Assembly (NCBI GenBank): GCA_932294295.1
Contig: OW028586.1
Span: forward strand, 11,280,290-11,344,289
DNA length: 64,000 bases
Direction of reading: 5' to 3'
Source: Alitta virens
Taxonomy: Eukaryota > Annelida > Polychaeta > Phyllodocida > Nereididae
Part shown: positions 9,602-19,422 of the stretch, in pieces
Layout of the letters: each line of letters begins with the position of its first letter
How positions within the stretch are numbered: the stretch's first letter is position 1
Program-made: the position numbers and the translations under genes
Notes under the pieces: generated by a model
The model's input: the letters and a program-made list of their open reading frames with translations, nothing else
The model's database searches: none
What the model was told of the DNA's origin: nothing

Positions 9602-12288
9602 ATGGCGGACGAGGACTTCACGGACGAGGACTTCACGGACATGGACTTCACGGACGAGGACTTCACGGACATGGACTTCACGGACGAGGACTTCACAGCA
9701 CGGACGAGGACTTCACGTCAGGACACGGACCACAGCTTCAGGAGGTGAGTAATAATACATAGAAAAATGTTAATTTCAAATGGAAACCACCCAGGTTTTG
9801 TTAAGACTGAAAAACTATTTCCAAAATGGTGTAAAACATGGGTGTACCTATTTCCTTACCAAGACCAAATGAATGTTTGGATGATTTGACACGGAATGAC
9901 CCTATACATTTGTTCAAATTGGCTAAATTCATATGTGCTTATCTACCCATAGTATGAAAAACTGCCAAATATTAGGTCTATATCTCAATTAGTTTTCGTT
10001 TTACAGCCCTTTGAAATTTAATTAATTTTTTCGCCAATGCATTTTCGGGCAACTTTGGCAGCTTATAGCTGCACTATAAATGCTAGTGTAAGACTGAAAA
10101 ATGCTGCACTGACAATATCCATCCCAAGGAACTTAAAAATGGTCTCAAATCAAGCGTATCCCCAGTTTAATTTGCATGGTTAAGCTACAAAATCAGTCGA
10201 AAAACTAATATAGCAAAAAAAGAGGATTTATTTAATAAACCATAGCTCCCAAGACGAATCATGATATTGTGCTGATTTTTTTTTTTAAGTTCCTATGATA
10301 TTTCTCTGTATAAAAAAGCATTCATTTTGCCTAAATCTATAGAGAAATATCATAGGAAATTTAAAAAAAAGCAATTAGCATCATATCAAGATTAGTCTGG
10401 AAAATTTTTCAAAATCTGGATGATTTGACACGGAATGACCCTATAGTATTTCCGTGATATCGCGGTTATTTGCATTTCTTATATTTGCTGTATTCAGTGA
10501 AAAATAAGCTTCAATCTGAATAGAGTCATTCCATGTCAATTCAACAATTTCTGAAAATGTTCCCATCTATGCTGGTCATCTCGGATTTGTCTTAAAAATT
10601 TCTGAGGCAAAGCTACATTATATAGGAAGTTTGCAACATTTTAGATCAGTATCTCCTATACTTTTTGTAGCCAAAACGACAAAAGTCAAGGTTTCGGCTT
10701 TTTTTGCACTCGTTTTGGCAATGTCGTATGAAATTCAGTTTCTGAACTTGTGACCTCCAATTGGACATGCTTTAGATTTAGTACAATTACTCTTGTAGAC
10801 GAACTTTGAGAGGTACAGGTTGAAATTCCGCAATATTGTATCTGCTTGAAGTTTCTTTTTCATTTGTGATTTTTCTTTCTGAAACCCCATTTTTGAATGG
10901 TTATAACAAAAACACCCTTTCTTTTGGAAAGCTACAATTTCATAAATAAGTTGTATAATGTGTTTATACAGAGAAATATCATAGGAACTTAATGTGGATA
11001 CCATTAGTACCAGGAATAAAATCTTTATCAGAATGTTTTTTCTAGATTTTTTACTACATTTTCTTAGAAACTACATAACTGATAAACATTTTATTCATGC
11101 ACATTATATTTATGCAAGCCACAAGTTACCTTTACAGGTTATAATAAAGTTATTCTATAGATAGTTAGATAGACGGATACTTTTAGATAGATAGATACTT
11201 ATAGATAGATACTTATAGATAGATAGATACTTATAGATAGATAGATACTTATAGATAGATAGATACTTATAGATAGATAGATACTTCTATAGATAGATAC
11301 TTCTATAGATAGATAGATACTTCTATAGATAGATACTTCTATAGATAGATAGATACTTCTATAGATAGATAGATAGATACTTCTATAGATAGATAGATAG
11401 ATACTTCTATAGATAGATAGATACTTCTATAGATAGATAGATAGATACTTCTATAGATAGATACTTCTATAGATAGATACTTCTATAGATAGATAGATAC
11501 TTCTATAGATAGATACTTCTATAGATAGATACTTCTATAGATAGATACTTCTATAGATAGATACTTCTATAGATAGATGGATACTGATGGATAGATGCTA
11601 TTAGTCGGTTTCTTTTTCATTTTGTGATTATTTTCTGAAACCCCATTTTTGAATGGCTATAATTCTGTCATTCAAGATTATCGTGATATTTTTTGTCGAA
11701 GCTACTGTAGCTTAATTATGTTTTTTGTTTTATTGTCAGGAGGACCACGGACGACGACGGCATCAAGAGGACAAGGAGGATAGCGCAAGGGGTGTACCTT
11801 ATATTTTGGGTTTCTTATATTTTAGATATTGGGTAAGTGGGATGTGTAAGTGGGTATGTATTTATATAGGAATAGGTTCTCTTGAGGCCTCGGTGGAGCA
11901 TGTCCATTTTGGTCTGGAGCTTGGGCCGGAGTTTCGGGCTGACTTGGCTGTTCTGTTTTGTTCTCTTGGGCGCATTAGCATTAGTACAAGTGGGTAAAAT
12001 AGAAAATAAATTTATTTAGTCTTGATTTTAGAATATTTGATATAGGCTAGTTTTCGAATCTGTTTTTATGTATGTTGCTGTGCGTTATGTTTGTTGTTGT
12101 CATGAATAATTCTTCTTTATTTTATTTTTTTCCCCAGGCTTAGGCGGACCGGACTTCACGCGGACTTCGAGATACGGGACTACACGCGGACTTCGAGATA
12201 CGGAATAGGGAAACTGGCGAGCTTGCTGGAAAAATCGATTTTAATCAGGCATTGGGTGGCTCTTCAGTGTCTGGCTAACTTTGACTGA
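9602..12288 (+). CDS. putative 128-aa spliced protein with acidic DEDFT repeats
   Basis: I do not recognise this protein. Three exons (9602-9744, 11740-11832, 12138-12288) splice in one open frame with phase-2 junctions and canonical GT-AG sites, ending at TGA 12286-12288. It begins MADEDFTDEDFTDMDF and continues through a 15-bp repeat encoding DEDFT/DMDFT to about residue 31. A basic patch follows (residues 57-61, KRTRR), then a short hydrophobic stretch VYLIFWVSYIL (66-76) that may be a membrane segment or a buried helix, then a mixed C-terminus. The start at 9602 is chosen because it opens the longest spliced frame. An ATG at the end of exon 1 (8401) would instead read the same exon as RTRTS repeats and stop after about 65 codons. 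Against it: low complexity, no known family, and imperfect duplicates of its exons nearby. It could be a non-coding RNA. Confidence 0.35.
9606..9714 (+). repeat. 15-bp in-frame tandem repeat in exon C1
   Basis: Six head-to-tail copies of CGGACGAGGACTTCA fill 9606-9695; two of them have ATG in place of GAG-type sequence (CGGACATGG). One further copy follows at 9700-9714 after a short interruption. The 15-bp period keeps any frame, reading DEDFT in one frame and RTRTS in another. Diverged forms of the same words recur in exon C2 (ACGCGGACTTCGAG) and at 12712-12785. Confidence 0.85.
9878..9906 (+). repeat. copy 1 of a GACACGGAATGACCCTATA repeat end
   Basis: The same 29-bp word occurs at 10417-10445, and a related inverted form (TAGAGTCATTCCATGTCAA) starts at 10521. 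They look like termini of one interspersed repeat family. No complete element can be delimited around this copy. Confidence 0.6.
10251..10445. mobile_element. foldback element next to a repeat terminus
   Basis: About 60-bp imperfect inverted arms (10251 to about 10310, and about 10340 to 10399) share the core TTCCTATGATATTTCTCT and its complement around a short loop. The right flank runs into GACACGGAATGACCCTATA, ending at 10445, a likely element end. Another copy of the right arm lies at about 10966-10993. There is no coding capacity. It lies in the intron between exons C1 and B2. Confidence 0.55.
11157..11596 (+). repeat. GATA-rich satellite, about 440 bp
   Basis: Dense (ATAG/GATA)n tracts are punctuated by ATACTTAT early and ATACTTCT later, giving variable 16-24 bp higher units. 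It is intronic to the predicted transcription unit. Such tracts are length-polymorphic; no other role is evident. Confidence 0.9.
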
Positions 12289-12323
12289 TCTGTCCTGTTC
12301 AAAGGGGACCATTTAGACTTAGT

Positions 12324-12785
12324 AAAGGACCACGTGGGGCTCGACGGAGATAGTAGTCTGACCCTCCTGCCGGAGCCGCGGAATGTGCTGGGTACACGAC
12401 ACGCTGATCCATCTTGTTCTCACGGGGCCGGTTGGGTTTGGCATAGGGTAACTGGGGAGGTAATTATCAGATTTAGCCGGGTTCTGCGCGGCTTCGCTTT
12501 TACGTAATGGCTGAATATGTTGATATTTCCTTCTCTGGGGACCAGTTAGTTGGTCTGTGGGGGCTCGGTGGAGCATGACAATGTTGGTCTGGCGCCTGAG
12601 CCAGGGTTTCGGGCTGACATTGGCTCATCGAGGTTATACCTCACGGGCCAATTAGGCTTATCACTACTAGTCGGTAAAGGGATAAGGGAAACATATAAAG
12701 TAGAAATATTACTTCACACGGACTACAAGATCTTCACACGGACTGCAAGATCTTCACACGGACTGCAAGATCTTCACCCGGACTC
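12324..12785 (+). repeat. third, degenerate copy of the B-C exon module
   Basis: AGGACCACGTGGGG near 12324 and GGTTGGGTTTGGCATAGGGTAA near 12430 align with the start and end of exons B1 and B2. A block ending GGGGACCAGTTAG matches the blocks ending GGGGACCATTTAG at about 9388-9400 and 12303-12315. GGGCTCGGTGGAGCATG at about 12560 matches 11889 onwards. A C-like tail at 12712-12785 holds 3.5 copies of a 20-bp repeat beginning CTTCACACGGACT. Splice signals here are weak, so this copy may be decayed. Confidence 0.55.
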
Positions 12786-13351
12786 AAAATTGTGTAGAGC
12801 CCCATCCTATCTATATTTCTCTTTTATAGTAATTTTAAGTAAGCTTAGTATAATGAAAAACAAAATTCTTAAACACCTTTTGGCATAAGCACTTAGGAGT
12901 GTTATCGGCCTTAGAGTGCCTTACTTTATATAGTGGTAAAAATTAATTGGTCCTACTCTCTTTAACTTCGCCAGCAATTTCAACATAGGCTGTTGAATTA
13001 GATACCGTTGTAGCACGGTCTTTAGTTCAACTAACCAGACTTTCTGGCCAAATGAAAACCACTTTTGGCTTGTGGTGTTAGATAGCTGTGGCATCTCACG
13101 GCTTTAGGTGTAGTTAGGACTAGGTCAAAACTGCAGGCCTTGACGTGGCGACCTAGCTTAGTTCTGCATTGACATGCATTATCAGGTCTGTCATGCATTG
13201 CTTAATTTTCCAATTAATATTTAGTAATGCATGATATTTTGCAATTTGTGACTTGATTTTGCCTGGCATTGCTGAATGACAAATTGCAGTGTAGTGTCTC
13301 AATTATAATACCTAATTTCCTACTTTCCTTGCAGAACTGTGAACTGATAAG

Positions 13352-13453
13352 ATGCCCAGGTTGAATGCTGACTTAAATGTTCCCCCGATTCCAAATGCTT
13401 CGATAGACCATGTCGCCAATGAATGGAGAGTATGGAACTCATCACCGACTTGA
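13352..13453 (+). CDS. 33-codon open frame within exon 13335-13461
   Basis: The exon is well bounded: a pyrimidine-rich acceptor ending TTGCAG at 13334 and donor GTAAGT at 13462. Its ATG at 13352 opens a 33-residue frame with compact, protein-like composition (for example VANEWRVWN), ending at TGA 13451. No family is recognised. It may be a relic of a longer coding exon or a small peptide in an otherwise non-coding RNA. The exon is duplicated 369 bp downstream in decayed form. Confidence 0.25.
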   Translation: MPRLNADLNVPPIPNASIDHVANEWRVWNSSPT

Positions 13454-13703
13454 TGTATCATGTAAGTACCAAAATTGGATTATGTTGGTGTAAAATTTTA
13501 CTGAGGACATCTACAATATTTATAATTGACTGTATTCTCTCGATAGTCGTTTCACCTCCTATTAATGCTGAGGTTTTAATATATACATTAGCAGCTTAAA
13601 ATTCTCTGAATTTGCGATGTGATTTTTGCCTGGCATTGCTAAATGACACAATTGCAGTGTAGTGTCTCAATCATAAACTTAATTTCCTACATTTCATTTG
13701 CAG

Positions 13704-13918
13704 AACTTTCAAGAGCTGATATGGTCTATGGAAGCGTTTTGGATTGGAAACATTTTAAAGCCAGCATTCAACCTTAGCATCATGTCTCCAATGAATGGAA
13801 AGTACGGCACTCCTCAAACATATGCACTTGTTATTATGCATTCCATTTTATAGCTCTCAATAAAGTTAGGGAAACACTTTTTTAAATTTTTCCTCAAGAT
13901 TGCCAGTGATTCAATAAA
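13704..13918 (+). pseudogene. degenerate tandem copy of the 13335 exon with poly(A) signals
   Basis: The upstream intron (CCTGGCATTGCT, CAGTGTAGTGTCTCAAT) and the exon (CTGATA, CCAATGAATGGA, AGTACGG) repeat those at 13260-13445 with a 369-bp period. The copy lacks a clear donor and instead runs into AATAAA at 13859-13864 and again at 13913-13918. It reads as an alternative terminal exon or a dead duplicate. Part of its tail (TGCCAGTGATTCAATAAATA) recurs at the true terminal exon near 15219. Confidence 0.5.
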
Positions 13919-13926
13919 TATTTTAT

Positions 13927-14130
13927 CAAAATTTGAATAAGTTTGTTAGCCCTATTATACAAATATTGACTGGTGCGAGGGCACTAGTAAATTTTTATTT
14001 GACCTAAGGGAGTGATTGTTGGCTCTATAATAGTTGCAACTATCACTCCTGAGGGTCAAATAAAATTTTCTAGTGCCCTCGCACCAGTCAATATTTGTAT
14101 AATAGGGCTTACAAACTTATTCAAATTTTG
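13927..14130. mobile_element. 204-bp near-perfect foldback MITE
   Basis: Two arms of about 90 bp are inverted repeats of each other, outer ends CAAAATTTGAATAAG and its complement, and contain GACTGGTGCGAGGGCAC. They enclose a loop of roughly 25 bp. There is no clear target duplication and no coding capacity. It sits immediately after the AATAAA of the duplicated 3' exon. A short open frame at 14012-14215 is a by-product. Confidence 0.75.
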
Positions 14131-14396
14131 CTCTTTTTCAGTTTTCAGATGTTTGTTAAAACCCAAAAGTATGATAAATTTGCTTAAAACCAGATTGGCT
14201 AGAAAAAAACACTAAATAGAACCACAGTCCATGCAAGTAATCGGTCTTTCAACACTAATGTCACAATCACTAGACCATGGGGATGACTTCACAACTGTCA
14301 ACTATAATAAAGACGATTCTTTTCTCACCCTCTTTTTTTTACCCAAACTATAATTTCAATTGCAAAATTTTTCGCCTCCCTATTAGGTACCATTTT

Positions 14397-15115
14397 GAGT
14401 GGTCTTTATCAGTTGCCAATGTATAGAAAGTCACTTCCATTAAGACCAGATTTAATATGATATAATTATTACAATGCAATATAGGTCATTTATTCCAAAT
14501 TTGCAAATCAATTGCAATTGTTTTCACCTTGAGTGGTCTTAATGGTGAGGTTCCATTGCATACATTAGCAACTCCACATAAAAGACCACATTGAATGAAG
14601 AAATCTGTTAATTTGGAGTAATTGTATTTAATGTAAATTTTGAAATGGGCCATGCACAATGGAACTTTGCCAAAAGAATGCAATATGCAAATTACTCCAC
14701 ATTAAAAGATTTCTCTTCCTCAAATCTTGTGATTGTGAGGTTCCATTGTATACCTTGCAACTCACAATTGAAAGAATAAGTATTCTAAGTTCACTTCCCT
14801 ATTAAGCACTGTTAAGAGTAGCGTGGTCTTTATCATGAGTTGCCAATGTATACAAAGGAACCTTCATTAAGACCATGGAATGAATGACCCGTTGCATAAG
14901 GTGAAAAATCAATTGCAAATTAGAGTGGTCTTAATGGCGAGATTCGATTGTATACATTGGCAACTCATAAAGACCAAGTTAAAAGAAGAAAACTTTTTTT
15001 TATTAAGTATTACTGTGGAGTTAATTACATATTATGTAAAGTTTGATATCAACAATGCAATAAGGATGCAATATGTAATTTACTCCACATTAATTTAACT
15101 TTTAAATCTGGTCTT
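14397..15115. repeat. cluster of alternating inverted copies of a ~54-bp repeat
   Basis: Five copies of a unit bounded by GTGGTCTT and AAGACCA, with a central TTGCCAATGTATA block, lie near 14397, 14531, 14731, 14822 and 14922 in alternating orientation. A longer tract ending AATTTACTCCACATTAA also repeats (about 14497-14705 and 14905-15095). The whole is a nest of foldback duplications in the last intron of the predicted unit. No gene is supported inside; the weak frames at 14486-14683 and 14880-15098 lie over these repeats. Confidence 0.6.
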
Positions 15116-15159
15116 AAGACTGCGGTCCCAGAAGTTTATAACTGAATTCTCTTTCGCAG

Positions 15160-15250
15160 ATGCATGATACCTAAGCCTCCTTATGCTGCATGATGCGCCC
15201 TCTGGTTGTCTTCAAGACTGCCAGTGATTCAATAAATATTTCTCAGTGAT
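15160..15250 (+). terminator. predicted terminal exon with poly(A) signal
   Basis: The acceptor TTCTCTTTCGCAG ends at 15159, and AATAAA lies at 15231-15236, about 70 bases into the exon. The sequence around the signal (CAAGACTGCCAGTGATTCAATAAATA) is shared with 13894-13918, showing that the 3' end of this transcription unit was duplicated. Cleavage is expected shortly after 15250. Confidence 0.45.
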
Positions 15251-16461
15251 GGGCTATGAATATATATAATCTCAGTACAATAAAATTATCACATGTCATG
15301 TGTATTTCATTTAATATCAACATATCTTTAACATGTCCAGTTAAAACGATCAATTGATCTGTGAATTTCAATAAAAATGTGGCAAAAAAATGTTGGTATG
15401 CTGTACGGCCAGTGGTCCGCATTATATATACAGTATACAACAAATTATTACCCCTTTAAATTTTACCATGCGCTTTTTACAAATTTTTTTTTTTTTCCTT
15501 TTACCATTGCTAACATGTAATATAAAGAAATTATGAAATGTGTCCCATGTCTAAGAGGAGCACTGTTCTTTTAATTTTCCCATCTTTAAACTATTATTGC
15601 CTCAGCTGCATTGGGCTCAGAAAGTCAGTCAGATGGAATTTTTCATGGCAGGATTTGACCATGCATTGAACTGAGCTGTCAATCATCTACACGTTTCGTT
15701 TAGTCTATTGGCAATGTTTTGCTTGACTAGACTGGTAAACAATTAGACTTGATCGTCTATTTAGTTTAAATTGTTACGATGTGTCGATGTGACTGGGCAC
15801 GCTTATGTTGCACATTCATTACGTCTGCACAAGTCCCTGAAGGGGGCGGAGCGTAAGTTTGATTGACACCGCCCTTTATTAGGCGGAGCTTAATCACGTG
15901 GGTTGTTTAACTATGGGCGTTGAAGATCAAGGTCGCAAATTATCGGCTTAATCAAATGTGTTCAAGATTAATGCATTTGCATTGATTTCAAATTTTTTTT
16001 TAATGTAGAGTGTGGGGAGAAAGATAAATTACCTATTGAAATTTCCTGCTGGGAGGAGCAAAAACAGCTGAGATCGAACATTTTTATGCAATTGAAATTA
16101 CATGTTAGCTAACCTGCACTAACACAAATGTTTTTATTTAATTTTTTTGATTATTGAAAACATACTTAACGTAAAAATGTTTTGAGCAATAATATAGATC
16201 TATCTATAAATATTGAATCACTGATAGTTTAAATATTTGCATACAGTAGCTTGAAATATTGATAGGCCTATATTGAGTCTAAAATGCTACAATCGGAGCT
16301 TGTGATGTTCCAGAATTTGTGATATTTAATCTTTGTAGCCTCTGTTGTACAAAACTGTTTGGAGACAATTAATCACTTATTTTTAAATCTGTTTATTAAC
16401 CGTTGAAATGGGTCATTGCTGTAAATTATAGGTCTGGTAAGACAGTATTCATTTTATTCAG
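15251..16461. other. intergenic DNA with a possible second promoter
   Basis: Mostly AT-rich with no supported gene. A GC-box-like patch (GGGGGCGGAGC at about 15842-15852, GGCGGAGC near 15882, TCACGTGG near 15893) and a GTAAGT at 15853 could mark a promoter and a first-exon donor for the exons at 16.4-19.4 kb. That is a weak call. Confidence 0.35.
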
Positions 16462-16744
16462 GTTGACTCCCACCCCATATGGCTGTCTCCCACCCCATGG
16501 CTGTCTCCCACCCCACGGCTGTCTCCCACCCCATGGCTGACTAATGCTTTCTTATTCATCATCTTGCTAGGGTTTGGAGTAAATCCAGATTTCCAATCTG
16601 GTGTTTTCATCAACTTCCTCATCAGTCAGGATCTTGGCAGTTGTGACAGAATGATGACATCTCCTAAAATTCTAATCTACTCTTTAATGCTGGTGTTTGT
16701 GCATTTAACTCGATGAGAAGAGCAACAATCTACTTTAGCGTTTG
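16462..16744 (+). CDS. possible coding exon, about 90 open codons, no family
   Basis: An acceptor (TTTTATTCAG at 16452-16461) is followed by an open frame that starts VDSHPIWLSPTPW, carries three to four LSPTPW-type repeats and a hydrophobic run NAFLFIILLGFGV, and reaches TGA at about 16714-16716, before a donor GTAAGT at 16745. If real it would be a C-terminal exon. No domain is recognised and there is no suitable ATG at its start, so the call is speculative. Confidence 0.2.
16464..16540 (+). repeat. 18-bp tandem repeat, about four copies
   Basis: Units of GTCTCCCACCCCATGGCT with minor changes (one has CATAT, one CACGG). The 18-bp period keeps reading frame, giving the LSPTPW hexapeptide in the frame of the possible exon. 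Confidence 0.8.
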
Positions 16745-18274
16745 GTAAGTTGACCTTTTTCTGCGAATCATTTGTCGATATGACAGTGGCCAAAATCTAT
16801 AACATAGACTTTATCATCCAGAGCCCTGCTGGGTTCACTATCTCTGTATAAAATATATAAAATAGTATTTAATTTTTCGTAAATATATGTAAAACAAGCT
16901 AAATATGATGTCACAATACTGAGCAGTGGGTGATGATGCCATTTCCATTGTATTTCCAATGTGCCTTGATCAAATGAGGTGATTTTCAATCATTTGTTGC
17001 TACACAATAGCAATCAGTGATCTTAAATTAAGTATAATTTTCTGATCGAAATAATCAGGTCAGAAAGATGAACTTAAGTGCCAGTTGAAGCATAACATTT
17101 GCTTCTTAAAGACACACTGCACAAATATTTGACAACACAGAAGGTAAAAGTCTTTATTTATCATGTACAATATATATATAATAAACCAATAACCATGGCA
17201 ATTATGATGATAAGCTTAATATTATGATAGAAAATTGCTGTTTGAAAAAGTACACATTTATGAAGTTTTCAGTCAAGCAAGAAGACTGCGTGGAGTTTAG
17301 AATTGTAGCTATTGGTTATTACAGTATTACAATATGTTGGGGCCTTTGGGAGGGGGAGGGGCCTAGGGGGTGAGTTCTAATGGCCAAATTTCCCCTTGGG
17401 CCTGGCTACGCCCTAAAGCTGGTCTGGGGGCATAACAGCACGGCCAAGGAAATTAGGTAGTCACGCCAAGTTTTTGTTTTTCCTGGACACTAGAGCCGAC
17501 TTTTCTGCATCCTTGAACCAAAAATTAGATTTAACCACTTCAATGAAGTTGATACATATTACTTTCGTCCTTAAACAACAACCTGAACGGCAAATTTAGG
17601 TAAGTGTATACTACTACTTCAGGGGCGGATTCAGGGGGGGGGGGGGCGGACTTGGCGATCGAGGGTGTAAACATGTTTGCAACACCCTAGCGGCTGGAAT
17701 GTGCACTCGTGAGGCTTCTGTTATGTCCTTTATGGTGTAGGTTATCATTATTCACTGATTCTAACTCTGTGATGTTTAATTCACATTTTATTATCCTTCT
17801 TCATTCAACACAGTGTGGCGCTGGCTTTTGCCAACACTTATCAATTAGAGAAAATCTGTATTCTAACTTATCAATTCAAACAAGTGTACAAATACCCACT
17901 GTTTCTTTATAAACAAAGTTATCTCTACAATGTCACAAAAAAGTAAACAGTTACATTTACAGATATCTAGTTTTACTCGACAGTGGATATTTAATTTCTC
18001 ATCTGTTTTGTATATTCCGGTCCTCATTAGTATTTTCATTTATCTCTCTCCATCTCACCTCTCATCTAATTCTACTAGTCTACAGAGATGGCTACTAAAA
18101 ATGTGCTTCCATTATATATGTAGATATTATTATAAATGTACAATACAGCTGATACATGAACATCTAGTAACATTTATGTTAATTAACTTTGCATTCACTG
18201 CAATCAGTCTATTATTATTGTTGGCAATTTGTTGCCATTATATGTCCAGCAATACAGGTATATTTATATAAGAT
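16745..18274. other. non-coding stretch with G-rich repeat fragments
   Basis: AT-rich with no supported gene. A GC-rich patch at 17337-17420 (ending CCTGGCTACGCCC) and a GGGGCGGATTCAG + G13 terminus at 17622-17646 look like fragments of the same kind of element as 4982-5145. The 113-codon frame at 17930-18271 is hydrophobic and AT-driven, with no recognised domain. Confidence 0.45.
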
Positions 18275-19211
18275 ATGGGTTTCAAACGCAAAGTTTCGGA
18301 TTTACCTTTGGAGGCGGCAAGAAATGTAACAATTGTTGCAATTGTTACAAGAATGTTTTTGTATATTTACAGAATTTGGTTCATGATATCACCCAGCCAT
18401 GCTGCTACTCAAGTGAATGCAACATATGTCAACTACCAGAACTATGATCGACTTGCACATATAGATCTAGCTGGTGTCGTGGAGTCGATACAACAGTGGA
18501 CAACATCAACGATGAAATGTAAGTTCATGGTACAGATTATTGCTTTTGAAAACTAATTGCTATAATGCACAAGATCAGCGAAAACGAATTGCCATAATGT
18601 GCAAGATTAGCAATATTTTGTAAAACTCTGGGATGTACTAAAACTGCATTTGAATACCAAATTTTGTGAAACTCTATTCTAAATATATGTACTTTTGGAT
18701 ACATTTTTATGTTGATTACCAAGATTTGTTTCCTATCTTTACAGCTCTAATGACCGGTTTGAAACAGGTGATCATACTGATGGCAATGATGAAAGAGACA
18801 ACTGTGACGCGCTTATATAGTGATGAAGTGTAAGTCCCATTTATCAGTTGATTTTATTATTTTTATTCCTAGCAATTTCTTTATTTGGATAAATGTATTA
18901 GTGTGTTAACCTGAATGTAAATAATCCATAACATTAAGTATGCTAGGCAATCTAAGTGGAAATGACCTGTTTACAGTCTTCCTATTCAGCTGGTTATTAT
19001 CAGGTTATACTATGAGTATAACATAATCTGAATGTAAATGACAATGAACAAAGTATTTTAGCATGTCATTCTGAAATGTAATGAAAATATTCATGTTTAG
19101 CCTCAGACTTATAGGGTTTTCTATGTTTGTTATAGGTCCAGCAACAGTCTGGACAGAACTGTAAACAGCGAGCATGCCCCACCTGAACACAGAATCGTGA
19201 AAGGAGGGTAG
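18275..19211 (+). CDS. possible 134-codon spliced frame leading into a FLYWCH exon
   Basis: Exons 18275-18518 (donor GTAAGT), 18745-18829 (acceptor CTTTACAG, donor GTAAGT) and 19136-19211 (acceptor TTATAG) join in one frame from ATG 18275 to TAG 19209-19211. No domain is recognised in the N-terminal part, which has a hydrophobic stretch encoded near 18330-18390. The same frame continues past the TAG into a FLYWCH finger. The second exon also has a different open frame (acidic, GDHTDGNDERDN) that ends at TAG 18818, so the true frame is uncertain. The 5' limit of the first exon is a guess. Confidence 0.25.
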
Positions 19212-19422
19212 CAAAGGGGAGCTGACATCCTTATTGATCCCGAGGGTTACACTTACAGTGTGCGCGCAAGGAGGAAGAACACAGTGAACTGGACCTGCAC
19301 CATCAGAAACAAGACTGTGAAGTGCTCAGCCAGTGTCAGCCAGAAGGAAGATGTGTTCACCAGATGAAGTGCCCAGCATTTACATCCAGCCAAAGATGGT
19401 GCCAAAACAAAAGTTCAAGAAG
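19136..19422 (+). pseudogene. FLYWCH-type zinc-finger exon with two in-frame stops
   Basis: Bounded by acceptor TTATAG (19130-19135) and donor GTAAGA (19423). The frame gives the FLYWCH signature: a GYTY aromatic turn, a basic stretch, NWTCTIRNKTVKC supplying the W-x-C and the second Cys, and QHLHPA supplying the H-x-H zinc ligands. All four zinc-ligand positions are therefore visible. In-frame stops are TAG at 19209-19211, just before the domain, and TGA at 19365-19367, between the second Cys and the His pair. FLYWCH fingers bind DNA or protein and are frequent in DNA-transposon-derived genes of invertebrates. With two stops this copy is probably a dead gene or a domesticated exon that has decayed; sequencing error is an alternative. 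Confidence 0.6.

Larger units (their letters stand above)
8376..15250 (+). other. predicted spliced transcription unit with amplified exons
   Basis: This entry gathers the exon candidates. Exon 1 is 8376-8403 (donor GTAAGT). Exon B1 is 9165-9248 (acceptor TTTTAG, donor GTAATT). Exon C1 is 9594-9744 (acceptor CTCAG, donor GTGAGT). Exon B2 is 11740-11832 (acceptor TGTCAG, donor GTAAGT). Exon C2 starts at 12138 (acceptor CCCCAG). A third B-C module lies at 12324-12785. Later come an exon at 13335-13461 (acceptor TTGCAG, donor GTAAGT), a degenerate copy of it from 13704, and a terminal exon from 15160 (acceptor TTCGCAG) with AATAAA at 15231-15236. Signals are individually ordinary, but their order and phase are consistent. 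Alternative ends use AATAAA at 13859-13864 or 13913-13918. It may be coding or a long non-coding RNA. Confidence 0.45.

Noticed and set aside
12319..12576. Minus-strand 85-codon frame
   Set aside because: Antisense to the third B-C module, with no recognised domain and no conserved frame in the other copies.
17930..18271. 113-codon hydrophobic frame as a membrane receptor fragment
   Set aside because: The hydrophobicity follows from AT-rich codons. No family motif, splice sites or homologous neighbour was seen.
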